Positions 1-10,318 of a DNA stretch of 64,000 nt are shown here, piece by piece. A program made the translations under genes and the position numbers. The notes beneath the pieces were generated by a model, which searched no databases, was not told the origin of the DNA, and was given only the letters and a program-made list of their open reading frames with translations. The number at the start of each line of letters is the position of its first letter. Within the stretch, counting starts at the first letter, position 1. The stretch covers positions 1 to 64,000 of the forward strand of contig LGRX02035364.1 of assembly GCA_001247695.2 (NCBI GenBank), written 5' to 3'. The DNA comes from Cymbomonas tetramitiformis (Eukaryota > Chlorophyta > Pyramimonadophyceae > Pyramimonadales > Pyramimonadaceae).

Positions 1-530
1 GAGGCGGAAGGCGTTCATTAGCTAATGAAAGCCTTCCGCCCCGGTCAGGGCTCAGGGCGCGCGGTTCGAGGCGGAAGGCGTTCATTAGCTAATGAACGCC
101 TTCCCCCCCGGTCAGGGCTCAGGGCGCGCGTTTTCAGGCGAAAAGCGTTCATTAGCTAATGAACGCTTTTCGCCCCGGTCCAGGCGCAGGGCGCGCGTTT
201 CGAGGCCGAAAGCGTTCATTAGCTAATGAACGCTTTCCGCCCCGGTCCAGGCGCAGGGCGCGCGTTTCGAGGCCGAAAGCGTCCATTAGCTAATGAACGC
301 TTTCCGCCCCTGTCCAGGCGCAGGGCGCGCGTTTCGAGGCCGAAAGCGTTCATTAGCTAATGAACGCTTTCCGCCCCGGTCCAGGCGCAGGGCGCGCGTT
401 TCGAGGCCGAAAGCGTTCATTAGCTAATGAACGCATTCCGCCCCGGTCCAGGCGCAGGGCGCGCGTTTCGAGGCCGAAAGCGTTCATTAGCTAATGAACG
501 CCTTCCGCCCCGGTCCAGGCGCAGGGCATG
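1..530. repeat. 67-bp palindromic satellite, about 8 copies
   Basis: Eight tandem units with a period of 67 bp. Each is centred on the perfect palindrome GTTCATTAGCTAATGAAC. The palindrome extends outward through paired arms (GGCGGAAGGC with GCCTTCCGCC in one copy, GGCGAAAAGC with GCTTTTCGCC in another), so each unit could form a hairpin or cruciform with arms of about 19 bp. The spacer between hairpins is a conserved GC-rich stretch ending in GGGCGCGCG. The array runs off the left edge of the window, so its full length is unknown. Confidence 0.95.
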
Positions 531-735
531 AAAGGGACGTACCGAAGCCTCTACAACAGGTATCTCGCCAGCAAGTCCGAGGTCATCGATCACTGGTTGG
601 GCCTTCCGAGGATTTTGAAAAATTTTATTCAAAATTTGGGCGGATATTTAACCCAAAAAAAATGTCAAAATTTTCGAAAAATATGGGGTCTAAATTCAAA
701 ATATGTCAAAAATTATAAATTAAAAAAACACTGCC

Positions 736-1059
736 ATGGGCGGGTCCAGCGGCGGTAAGATGATTGCCGCGCTTGAGGGTGAGCTGTCATTGTACATTGC
801 GGCATCCAAAAACTTCACCTGTGACCATTCTGATGTCGCATCGTTCACCTCAGCTGTGCTAGCTTGGTGGGCAAGCCATGTAGGCGAGCTGCCAAAGTGG
901 AGTGCGGCAGCTCGCATTGTGTTCTCTTTCTCGCCGAATTCGTGTGGCTGTGAGAGAGTCTTTTCTCTATTGAAAGAAATGTTTGGATCGGATCAAGACA
1001 GTTGTCTTGCCGACTACCTCCAGGCTTCTTTGATGTTGCGATACAATAAGCGGTTGTAA
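736..1059 (+). pseudogene. hAT transposase C-terminal (dimerisation) fragment
   Basis: The reading frame encodes about 105 residues with the C-terminal hAT dimerisation pattern: a WW pair followed by a histidine (AWWASH), then LPKWSAAARIVFSFSPNS, then the hallmark CERVFSLLKEMFG block. In the family this lies at the end of a protein of roughly 600-700 residues and forms the hydrophobic dimer surface. Nothing resembling the BED finger or the DDE catalytic core lies upstream: the preceding 130 bp are A/T-rich. I read it as a truncated, non-functional relic. A short exon of a domesticated gene is possible but less likely. Confidence 0.75.
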
Positions 1060-1459
1060 GTTTAATATTTTGAACTCGTAACTTGTAAGTTATTATCCTC
1101 TCGGCTCCCACACCCACAGTGCATGTCTTTTGACTGTTTTCCTACCTACCTTATTTGCTTCATGTTCGCGGTAATAGGATTTGCGATAACGAAGCATCAC
1201 ATTCTAGTTGCCTTGTTTCCCCTTGCCCTTGCTGGCAACGACAAGCAAGGTAACCCAACACCCCAATTGTGATGCCTAAGCAAAACCTATTGCGTGCGTG
1301 CAGACTCATAGGTCTAGAGGGGCTTATAATTTATATTATATCAATTTGCAATTATGTAGAAAAATGGAAAAATTTTGAAAAATATAGGGCCCTTTTTTGG
1401 GTTGGCAAAAAAATTTGGGGAGAACTAGGAAAAATTTCAAAAGAAAATTTGGGTGATTT
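1060..1459. other. non-coding A/T-rich spacer
   Basis: I see no gene here. From about 1330 to 1460 the sequence is rich in A and T runs and resembles in composition the stretch at 610-730 on the other side of the hAT fragment. I could not establish that the two stretches are terminal repeats. Confidence 0.4.
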
Positions 1460-1993
1460 TTAAAAAAATCCTCGGATAGGGCAAATCACTGGCGCTGGCC
1501 TCCTGCTTTGCCAGAAAGGAGCTGTAATCGACGCTTTCCACGCCTGGTTTACATAGCTCGCTAGATAGAATTCTCTGCTTTTATTTTCTTCTGCTGACCT
1601 AGTTTTCAAACTTTGAAAAGCCAAAAGCCGATTTGTGTGCTTTGGAAGGCTTAAGGTTTCCTCAAAGTTTGCGCTGTCTAATTCGATCACAGTAAGCTTT
1701 TTGTTTCTGAATGCGACGAAATACAGAATTGGAGTCTGGTTCTCAATGATACTGTACGCTACGCGTTTCTCAGGAAGGAGGCTACCCCCGACTACAGTCG
1801 AAGAGGTAAACTGAGGAAAACTGAAAATTATTTCTTCATTCTTCTCGGCAGGGTCATCAGAGTGAATCACTATTTGCAAACTGTCTGGAGGGTCGTCGGA
1901 CTCAAGGGTTCTAACAATGCTCCACTTGTTACCAAGATAGAGCTGGAAAATATGTTGATCCCTCAGTGCTTGAAATGTTTCGGCTGTCGCCAT
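1460..1993 (-). CDS. hypothetical protein beside the DUF7869-like gene
   Basis: An open frame of about 177 codons if it starts at the ATG at 1993 (MATAETFQALRDQHIF); the frame also stays open upstream to 2020. The composition is that of a globular soluble protein with alternating hydrophobic beta-like stretches (ILYFVAFRNKKLTVIELD) and no membrane segment. I do not recognise the family. It is divergent from the transposase-like gene starting near 2319, and about 325 bp separate the two starts, so both may belong to one mobile element with a shared promoter region. It may end early at a splice donor that I cannot place. Confidence 0.45.
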   Translation of the reverse strand: MATAETFQALRDQHIFQLYLGNKWSIVRTLESDDPPDSLQIVIHSDDPAEKNEEIIFSFPQFTSSTVVGGSLLPEKRVAYSIIENQTPILYFVAFRNKKLTVIELDSANFEETLSLPKHTNRLLAFQSLKTRSAEENKSREFYLASYVNQAWKASITAPFWQSRRPAPVICPIRGFF

Positions 1994-2318
1994 TGCGAAA
2001 TGAGAGAAATTGGCTGTCAATTGTGAAAGGGGGTGTGTGTGAAAGAACTTTGAAAAAGTGATGTAACTTTAGCAGAATATTAAAAGTCATTTCTGGCGGC
2101 TAAAAATGACATGTCAAATATCGATGTCAATTTTAATAAAAAATGACATTCGCTGTCGCTTTCTGATTCGGTCTGTTCAGATCAAGGATATGATTTTAAG
2201 ATATCCTGGTGTCATTTGCGCTGAAATCGAGGATCGATCGATTCAGTAAGATAGAAATTCTTGGTTGACTCGCAAGTCTATATCATTTTTAGAACGTAAA
2301 AAACGGCTTCATAAGCTA
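1994..2318. promoter_or_regulatory. intergenic region between divergent ORFs
   Basis: About 325 bp of A/T-rich DNA separate the minus-strand ORF and the + strand transposase-like gene. It contains several TGACAT and GATATC-like short repeats but no clear TATA box or RNA gene. Calling it a shared promoter rests only on the divergent gene arrangement. Confidence 0.25.
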
Positions 2319-5300
2319 ATGACGGCTAATTTTGACGAAAATATGTTTTCTATTCCTTTCGATGAAGGTTGCGAGATTATCTGCAAACCGTGCCCGGGAA
2401 TAGTTATTGAAGATTCTATGGAAATAGGGGCTGACTTTTTCAATCATGAGCCAATTCCAAGCACAGCCCCGAGCGCGAATACGCAATTGGTTCTTTGGAA
2501 CGCGCCTTTGACGTGTAGATCGGAAGTTAGCTCTAATTCTTCACGCGTTTCCGGGTCACGCGCTTTGCGCGAAATTGACTTACAAGAGATAAAAAGCAGA
2601 CTCGATACAGAAATTTCAGAGACAAGTTTGGACTTGAGGAATGAAGACCCTCTTGTTTGTTTAACCCCTAAACAGCGGAAACTATTTTGACGTTTCATCA
2701 TAGCGTTTACGTTTTTGCCCGCCATATTTGCTACACCCATCGACAGCTAGCGAGCTTTGCATGTGCTTCGATCAACGTGAAGACCAAAACCTCGAGCTAC
2801 TATCATACCGAATGCGGTAAATACTGCTCGAGATATCAAAGGTGAAACATGTCGAACCGTATGAACGGCTTTGGGTCATTATTGACCCAGACCGCTGTTT
2901 AGGGGTTAAATGGTGAAGTAAACAAGCAGATTGTCGTGCGCAAACCGTACGAATCCGACATGCGCAAGAAACAATATACGGGCGTAATTAGTATTAAGCA
3001 GCGACGTTTGCAGGCTGACAGTATATCATTGGCAGAAACCATTAAGTGCAATTGCAAGTCGCACTGCTGTCTATCTTTCTCATCCGCAGATATTCAGTCT
3101 TTTCGCGAAAATATTTTCAGCATGTCGCAAAAAGCTAGGAAGGAATACTTCGTGAAGGACTTGCTAAAAAACAGCTTTCGATCTGAGGACAAGTTCGACT
3201 TCAAATACTTTTTGGGCAAGAAGCAGGTATGTTTATTTTTGAACTCGTTCATTAGCTAATGAACGGCCTCTGGCCAAAGCGCGACTCACAATCAGACACT
3301 TTGGCTGCGGGAACCGTTCATTAGCTAATGAACGGCCTCTGGCCAAAGCGCGACTCACAATCAGACACTTTGGCTGCGGGAACCGTTCATTAGCTAATGA
3401 ACGGCCTTCGTCCAAAGCGCGACTCACAATCAGACACTTTGGCTGCGGGAACCGTTCATTAGCTAATGAACGGCCTTCGTCCAAAGCGCGACTCACAATT
3501 AGACACTTTGGCTGCGGGAACCGTTCATTAGCTAATGAACGGCCTCTGGCCAAAGCGCGACTCACAATTAGACACTTTGGCTGCGGGAACCGTTCATTAG
3601 CTAATGAACGGCCTCTGGCCAAAGCGCGACTCACAATTAGACACTTTGGCTGCGGGAACCGGTCATTAGCTAATGAACGGCCTCTGGCCAAAGCGCGACT
3701 CACAATTAGACACTTTGGCTGCGGGAACCGTTCTTTAGCTAATGAACGGCCTCTGGCCAAAGCGCGACTCACACAGAGACACTTTGGCTGCGGGAACCGT
3801 TCTTTAGCTAATGAACGGCCGCTGGCCAAAGCGAAATTTTTCTTGGACCTTGTGATAGATTGTGTAATGTCATCACAGGAATGTGGAATATTGTATCATA
3901 AATTTCTAAATAAATTTCATAAAGTACATTCGCGACGCGTTGGTCGAGTTGGTACGGCGCTAGGCTATGAACCTCGCACTCGTGGGTTCGATTCCCACTA
4001 AGGGTGTAGGTTGCGCAGATTTAAGGCGTGGTTTGGAGAGTGCTGACGAGCACGCGACGGCCGTCCCGCCTGCAGACGTGCAGTGCTGGGGGTTCTCCCA
4101 AGCGTCTTAGATCCAGCCAACCTATAAAAACCCTTATGCGTTTCCTTGGATAATTTGTTAATAATTTTTGAGTGACGGTGTCTTTTGTTTTGTAACAGGT
4201 GTGCTTTAAGTTCTACTATATGGCTTACGGCATCAGCTACGGGTATCTTCACGACTGTCGGACACGCGTGCTCGAGGGCCGACACACGTTTGTTCATGGA
4301 TTGACGTACGAGGAGGACAACCGCAAGATTTCTCTGAAACGCGAGTCGGTCGTCGCCTGGCTCAAGAAATACGCCGACGAATACGGACAACACCAACCTG
4401 ACAAAGAACCGATTCATCTTTCGGATGGATTGACCATCGAAGAGCTGTGGGACGAGTACAACGAGGGCTTGCAAGAGAATGAGGAGAGGAAAAAATGCTC
4501 TCTCAGTTACTTCTACAAAATATTTGACGAAGATTGCAGGAAGTGGCTCAAGATTCCATCGACGAACCGATTTTCTCAGTGCGATGTTTGCGCGTCCTTC
4601 AAGTTATTGAAGGAAGGCTTAACCAAATCTCAAAAAGGTGAATATTCATGAATAGCGATGTGTTTATATGCTTATGTAATTTGTTCACTGACCCAAATTT
4701 GTGTATCTTGCACAGCGCAATACAACGGGCCTCTCAACAAACATCATGCAATCGCACGAGCGGAGCGCCAGAAGTTCTACAAACATGGTCGTAAAGCGAA
4801 TATGACCAAGAGCATTACCATGAACAAAACTTGGCATAAGTATGCCTCGGTGATCATCGATGGCATGACGCAGTGGACCACCCGACTGCCACACTTTCGA
4901 CGTATCCCTAAACATCTGGACTCTAAGGACTTCCTTGACGTGCACAACATGGGGAGCATGATCGAGAACGTGGGCCGCTTCATGGATTTCAACTACGCCA
5001 ACTTCAAGGACGATGCGAACTTCCTTGTCAACGTTTTGCACCGGGATATCCTCCGCATTCAAGAGCATCGACGCAACGGGGACGGGGAAAATTCATACCC
5101 GATGCCGGAAGTATTGTATGTACAACTTGACAATGTGAGCACCAACAAGAGCAAGTTGATGTTGGCATACGCAGCTTGGCTGGTGCACACGGACGTCTTT
5201 CGCAAGGTGAAACTCAACTTTCTGTTGGTGGGACATACGCACGAGAACATTGACCAGATGTTTTCACGCTTCTCCGTGCGTCTACGACGCAAGCAAGCTT

Positions 5301-6496
5301 GGACGCTCGACGAGATGATAGAGGTCGCACAAGAATGCTTTACGGATGGTGTAATATGCGAGCACACCGAGAAGATCTTCGACTTCAGCTCTTGGTTTGA
5401 TGGTCACGTCTTCGATTGCCACAATATTTTGGCACAGCAGGCTTTCAAGTTCAAGAAGAACGAGCACGGCGAAGTGGGCATGCAGTACAAACAGTATTCC
5501 ATTTCACCCAAATGGTTACCCGAGACTCCATTGCCAAAGCTTGTTTCTACACCCCCTGTCACGGGGCCTGGATACATCAAGCCGATTCCTTTTACCGAAG
5601 AAGGCATCGAAAAGCTTGAGCATACCTTACAGGCGTTGAAGGACATTTTGGGCACAAAGCTCACGGAGGTGCACGAAAAGTTTTGGCGCGAGGATGTCAT
5701 CGAGAAACAGCGCCACCTAACTGCTGGTGGAGAATGTCAAGCGCCCGCGATACCCTTCCAGCATCCCGAGAAAATCGCCATCGAGCGCAATACCACCTTG
5801 GTTCGACTGATAGAGGCGCCCGCGTTGGCGATAGAAGCTGCCGAGGCTGCCGCCGTCCCCGCTATACCGGTGCGCATCCAACGCCGAATTGATCGAGCGC
5901 CGATAGAAGTGTACAACGGTAAACGGAAACACCAAGGTCGAGCCAAAAAGCGAGCAGAGCAGTACGTGGACAACGCCCAGTGGGAGGTCACCTACGGCCA
6001 GATGACAGTCGGCAGCTTTGCAGTGGCTCTCGCGGTGGAATCTGAAAACGACAAGTTCGCGTTCCGCATACAACTGAAGCGAAGCGAATGGTCGGATCCG
6101 TTGTACTTGGTGAAGGTGGAGGCGCGCTATCCGTCAACTCAACAGCTGCTATATCGCTATTTCCAACCCAAAAAGCACACCGACACCAAGAAGAAGCACC
6201 TCGGCAAGCAGCTTGCGAGTCACCCAGGAGCTTTCGCAGCGCCACCGGGGCACCGACCGTCTACCGAGACTTTCGATAAGAATGAAATAGTGCTGGCATG
6301 GAATGTGGATGCGAATGACCTCGAACGGAGTATACCGAACGAGCAATACGCGCAGATAGTCGTCGCTTTGCTTGCACAACAATCCAAACGCACGCGCAAG
6401 GACCTAGGTGACTTGAATGAATCGGATGATTCCGATGAAGACGAAGCTTTTGATGATTGCGTAGCGGTAGCGGTAGCACCTGAAGTGGACGCGTAA
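2319..6496 (+). CDS. DDE-like (DUF7869-type) transposase protein, 3-4 introns
   Basis: Exons: about 2319-2654 (or 2660), 2903 (or 2910)-3226, 4199-4637 and 4716-6496. All joins keep the reading phase. The N-terminal part has a Cys cluster (KCNCKSHCC, near 3040-3070). The central part resembles the eukaryotic DUF7869 family, with three evenly spaced acidic motifs: IIDGMTQ (about 4850), VQLDNVSTNK (about 5120) and VGHTHENIDQMFSR (about 5230). I infer these are an RNase H-fold DDE/DDD triad that would cut and join DNA in the nucleus. The C-terminus is basic, then ends in a Ser/Asp/Glu-rich acidic tail. Intron 2 contains a palindromic satellite and a tRNA-like sequence. A 241-bp TTAA-flanked MITE lies between the first two exons. 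The first ATG in the open frame is at 2319, but the true start may be further upstream. The family assignment is from memory and the catalytic role is inference. Confidence 0.55.
2665..2905. mobile_element. piggyBac-like MITE with TTAA target duplication
   Basis: The ends CCCCTAAACAGCGG and CCGCTGTTTAGGGG are perfect 14-bp terminal inverted repeats. Both sides carry TTAA (2661-2664 and 2906-2909), the target duplication of piggyBac-type elements. Including the TTAA and the next T, 19 bp are inverted on the two sides. The 241-bp body has no coding capacity. An in-frame TGA (2688-2690) would end the host protein if the element stayed in the mRNA. Removing the element plus one TTAA restores an open frame exactly. 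Confidence 0.85.
3247..3838. repeat. 69-bp palindromic satellite in an intron, about 9 copies
   Basis: Nine tandem units with a period of 69 bp, each centred on GTTCATTAGCTAATGAAC, the same 18-bp palindrome as in the satellite at 1-530. The rest of the unit is different (GGCCTCTGGCCAAAGCGCGA and ACACTTTGGCTGCGGGAACC) and contains a second inverted pair, CCAAAG and CTTTGG. The array lies inside the intron 3227-4198 of the transposase-like gene. Two late copies have a T in place of A in the core (TTCTTTAGC). The long minus-strand open frame across it is only a by-product of the period of 23 codons. Confidence 0.95.
3931..4170 (+). repeat. tRNA-derived SINE-like sequence
   Basis: A tRNA-like head runs to about 4010. 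It has an A box (TGGTCGAGTTGG), an anticodon-like loop CTATGAA closed by a short stem, and a perfect T arm (GTGGG, TTCGATT, CCCAC) with the B box GGTTCGATTCC. The 5' flank does not pair with the segment after the T arm, so there is no acceptor stem and it is unlikely to be a working tRNA. About 150 bp of unrelated sequence follow, as in a SINE body. It lies in the intron of the transposase-like gene. The right border is uncertain. Confidence 0.45.
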
Positions 6497-6745
6497 AGCA
6501 AGACGAAAAAAAAACATGTAAATAATATGTGTATAACGTGTATATAGATTCTGAGTCAAAAGTTCTGTGTGTTTTCACTCCTCCTAGATTTCGAAAAAGT
6601 GCATTTGACCTCAATTTTGTACCATAAAAACCATTAAATCTAATGCACAACCTGCACTTGCATGTTCTTGACTGTTAAAATGCGGCTTTTTAAGCCTATC
6701 ATGAGGTAAATAAGGCAATATCATTTTCACATGAGAATATCATTT

Positions 6746-8125
6746 TCATCGAATAGTGTGTTCGGTGAAGCCGTAGGCGGACACGTCGATGCCGCCGACC
6801 GCTCCCGCACAAAGCACCGTGGGCGGCCCGTACGCGGCTGCCGCTCGCGCGAAGGACTCCGCCCCGTCATCCGCCGCCTGCTGGAACAACGCACACATGG
6901 CGAGCGCGTGCACCCCCTCCGCGTCCTCCTCGTCGATGGGAATGCAGAATGCCGCGGCAGAGGTGGGCGGGTGTTGGCGCCCGCCCAACGGGCAGTCGCG
7001 GTAAAAGTGATACGCCTCACCTTTTCCTGCCTTCTTGCACCTACCGCCGCAGAACGGCTTCGCCCGTTGATCGTCGCGGTCGAATCCCACGGGCGGGGCT
7101 TTGTGGGTCCCCACACGGAATCCTCGCGGCTGCTGCCCCCGCTGCTGCTGTTGACGCACAACCGGAGCGGCCTCACCGTGTTGCCGCTGCACGAGCTCCT
7201 TGAGCTCCGTGATCTTTTGAAGAAGGGCGTCGTACTCGCTGCTGGAAAGATGCGCGGAGATGCCGTCCGCGCCAGAAGCCACTTTCCCCCCGTCCGTCTG
7301 CGCCCAAGCCCGGTAAATCTCCACAACCATGGAGCGGAGCGAAACCAGCGACACACGGGTCAAGTCAGCGGCCATGGGATAGCGGACCTTCACCGCAGCG
7401 TAGAAGGTCGGGTCGAGTCGGGTGTAGAGGCTTAACTTTCTGGTAGCCTCCGTCGGTGTCCAATCCGACGCCCCGTTATCCCGCACCAAACGTTGCTCCT
7501 TAGCCAAAATCGGCTGCGGGTCAACGTTTGCGGGATAACGCAACGCGGCGTGCTCCTCCTGCTGGGACTCCCGTAGTGCCACCGGTGCACAGCCCTTGAT
7601 AACGTCGACCAGAGCTCGCCGTCCATCTCGGTCAGCCGAAGAATCCGTACCAGTGAGCCAGACGTAGGCGTTGTTGTGCTTCTCCACCACGAGAGCCAGG
7701 ACGTCGTACAAAATACCATTCACCCGGTCGACCACTGGAGCCAGAGGGTCGTCGAGGTCAAAGGCACATAGCTCCAGCCCAGCCGTCTGAAACTCTGTAC
7801 GTAGCTGCACCACCAGGTCGGACAGAAGGCCAGCGTCGTCCGTACCGCGAAAACGATGTTTCTTGTCACCAAGAATATCCTCACGGATACTCTTGGCCCA
7901 AGCCCGGTGGAGACGCGCCTTGTAAATCTCGTCCACCAGCTTGCATTGTTCCTGCAAGTAACGTCTGACGGCCACGTCCGCGTCCTCGTTCGATGCAGGG
8001 TTGGGGGTAGGAACAGAAGGCGTAGCCGCTGTTGGCGTGTTCCGCACCCCGTCGATCAACCTCAGAGAGGCGTCGATGTCGCTGTCCCTCGTGAGGGACT
8101 TCTTGGATCTCGTTGTGACTCCCAT
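6746..8125 (-). CDS. retrotransposon Gag-like protein (family 1)
   Basis: About 459 codons from the ATG at 8125 (MGVTTRSKKSL) to the stop at 6746. The N-terminal half is an alpha-helical capsid-like region. It is followed by a Gln/Arg-rich stretch (QQQQRGQQPRG) and a zinc-knuckle-like cluster CGGRCKKAGKGEAYHFYRDC, then an acidic tail. This order (capsid, basic linker, Cys/His knuckle) is that of LTR-retrotransposon Gag, which packages the RNA. No protease, integrase or reverse transcriptase follows. Long terminal repeats were not found, so the element is either truncated or gag-only. Similar in layout to the Gag genes near 40-41, 44-47 and 48 kb but a different family. Confidence 0.65.
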   Translation of the reverse strand: MGVTTRSKKSLTRDSDIDASLRLIDGVRNTPTAATPSVPTPNPASNEDADVAVRRYLQEQCKLVDEIYKARLHRAWAKSIREDILGDKKHRFRGTDDAGLLSDLVVQLRTEFQTAGLELCAFDLDDPLAPVVDRVNGILYDVLALVVEKHNNAYVWLTGTDSSADRDGRRALVDVIKGCAPVALRESQQEEHAALRYPANVDPQPILAKEQRLVRDNGASDWTPTEATRKLSLYTRLDPTFYAAVKVRYPMAADLTRVSLVSLRSMVVEIYRAWAQTDGGKVASGADGISAHLSSSEYDALLQKITELKELVQRQHGEAAPVVRQQQQRGQQPRGFRVGTHKAPPVGFDRDDQRAKPFCGGRCKKAGKGEAYHFYRDCPLGGRQHPPTSAAAFCIPIDEEDAEGVHALAMCALFQQAADDGAESFARAAAAYGPPTVLCAGAVGGIDVSAYGFTEHTIR

Positions 8126-9540
8126 CTCTAGTAGATAAGCCTGAGGGGAGGCGGTACGCTGCAGCACGTTTGGGTAGGGTCGCGGAGAAAATGCGACGTC
8201 ACAAATACGGAACGAGCGGTCGAGCCATGCGAGCGAGGGGCAAAGGAAGATGTCGTCGAGGTCAAAGGTGCCAAGGTCACCAACCGCAAAACCGGTAGCC
8301 AGCGGGATCAAGACTAGCAGAAAACCGTGAATGAACATTGCGTCGACGAAACCCGACCCAAGCCGGCACCCCACAGCCGCGGCTCAAAGTCGCTCACCGC
8401 AAGCTGCTCATCTCATAATCCCCACTGATGCCCAAACGCGCAAACGCGCACCACCTCTCCGAGCGGCCGTTTAGCCAATCATGGCCAAACTAGCAAGTGG
8501 AATAAAGCGTGGATGGGGCCACGACCTACCGGAATATCCTAGTTCACTAGATATCAGAGGGTCCCGAACTGTGTGGATAAACTCTCATAAGATAAATAAA
8601 CCCTAAGCTAGATATACCCGGAACGGTCTCGCAACGGTCTCGGAAACTAGCCTACTTGTGACACAGCGTGTGTCACAACACGAACCTATAGATCAGTCAG
8701 CAGTCCAGTGTTGGTCCTAGGAGGGGTCGCTGTCATAGGGGCCTGCCTGTCAGGGCTGCCTATACAAATTCCAACACCCCCTTCTCATTACACGGCTTGG
8801 CGTGTCTTGAATGTGCAGAAGGGCTCCAAGTGTGGACGATTTCTTTCGAAGGTTTGTGCTATCCGAATTGCGCAATAGAAAGTAGGTGTCCTGCCTGCAC
8901 CGTGAGTTCGATCGGACATCCCTGCCCCATGGGAACGCATATGAAAACATATGTGCTTGTGATTGCAACCAAGTTCGTCTTGGCATCGTTAGGCACAATT
9001 TGAGATATCGAATCGGCATTGATATGGGGTGTCTAAGGGGTCTAAATATGCGTTTTTTGGGGGGCGGTGCATCGATCGAATCTGTCTCCCGGATTAGGGG
9101 GAGATTCTAATACGTAATAGGAGTTAAGACCGTACGGTTCGTGTCACGACTTCGACTACTCTGAACTCTCAACTCTCGTGTACTCAAACTCAAGAGGTCA
9201 AGCGACTGCGAGTCTGCGACTGCCATTCGGTCGAGCACCTCGAGCTGCACAACTTTATACTTTTAAAACTGGTCCGTTTATTTTTAACAGTGGCAATTTT
9301 CCGAATCCGACAGTCCATGTACGATTCCAGAGGTAAAAATACGATGCATTCCTTTTCCCCAGGAATCTCTTCGGACCTTCCGATATGGCCGATCTAAAAA
9401 CATTGGACGGCTCAACTTTAGTTGGGCACCCCTACCATTCGGCATTCGCGATTGGGCCCTACAGTGACACCGCCTACAGAACTTCAGTGTCGAGTGTGAG
9501 TGTCACGCGACCGCGACCCACGCGACGGGTTTTAAGTGCT
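8126..9540. other. non-coding flank of the gag element
   Basis: Presumed 5' leader of the gag gene and unrelated DNA. It contains a 10-bp hairpin, TTGTGACACA and TGTGTCACAA separated by GCG, at 8655-8677. No coding region is convincing: the open frames at 8797-9110 are short and show no family features. I found no second copy of any part that would define a long terminal repeat. Confidence 0.4.
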
Positions 9541-9923
9541 ACAGTACTAGAGAGTTTCCAGCAAGGAGTTCGAACAGTGTTCTGAACACCAAATCGAACA
9601 GGATGACGTGGACAACAAATGACAGAAATCGCTTGCCTGTACAAAAATCGCTCGCGTGTACATCGAAAACTGTGTCATAATAAAATTCGCGAACCTGTGT
9701 CATAATTCCTCGACGGAGCGTGTTCAGAACAGTGTTCAGAACGAAAGTTTCCGATCACCTCGTCAGTGTTAGGTGATCAGAAATTTCTGTTCTGAACACT
9801 GTTCTGAACACTCGAGAGGTGACGTCACGTTGACGTGTCCGTCACGATTCCAGCGTGGATGATGACCCTGTTGGATTTGGTGTTCAGAACACTGTTCAAA
9901 ACTTGCTGGAAACTCTCTACTGT
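9541..9923. mobile_element. MITE with terminal inverted repeats of about 60 bp
   Basis: The left end (ACAGTACTAGAGAGTTTCC onward) is inverted at the right end, with AGAGAGTTTCCAGCAAG, GAACAGTGTTCTGAACACC and AAATC conserved in both arms. Inside are further copies of GTTCTGAACACTGTTC-type palindromes. The body of about 380 bp has no coding capacity. The GAGAGTTTC..GCAA terminus is shared with the MITE at 26962-27314, which suggests one family. Confidence 0.75.
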
Positions 9924-10318
9924 CTCAGTAGCTTCTACAGTAGCTCGTAGCTGCTACAAGTGGTGAAAGCTGAAGTCTTGCAAACGAAAGTCTCTGTTCA
10001 AAACGCAAGCCCGTGACCGAAGCAGAAATCTATCACGGAAGCGTGTCACGGTAGGGCTCAGGTGGACTTTTTGGGCTTTTGGAGACACAAGCCCTCATTT
10101 TTGGGGTTTGACGTGTTGGCGTTGTTTTCGATGTCCCCAACGAATATCTAGTGTATGATGAAGTATGTAGAAATTGGATATCCTTCTGAATTTCGTTTTC
10201 AAAGATATCAAGTACTGACTTGGGCACCGTAAGCTGGGAGCGAGAGTTTCCCACGGACGTGACACCAGCGAACAGTTGATCTCAAAAAAGATTCCACGGC
10301 ACTATGGCCCCTGGAAAA
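9924..10318. promoter_or_regulatory. upstream region of the CEP104 gene
   Basis: About 395 bp between the MITE and the proposed CEP104 start codon. It should hold the CEP104 promoter and 5' UTR. I see no clear TATA box or other named element. Confidence 0.25.

Noticed and set aside
1..530. Possible CRISPR array
   Set aside because: Spacers are not unique: the whole 67-bp unit is repeated, and the genome is eukaryotic.
3233..3829. Long minus-strand ORF of 198 codons over the 69-bp satellite
   Set aside because: It is a 23-codon repeat created by the satellite period. The DNA is intronic and shows no coding signature.
6727..7435. Large overlapping frames on both strands (209 and 234 codons)
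   Set aside because: They are GC-rich shadows of the Gag gene, which alone has a zinc-knuckle and capsid-like layout.
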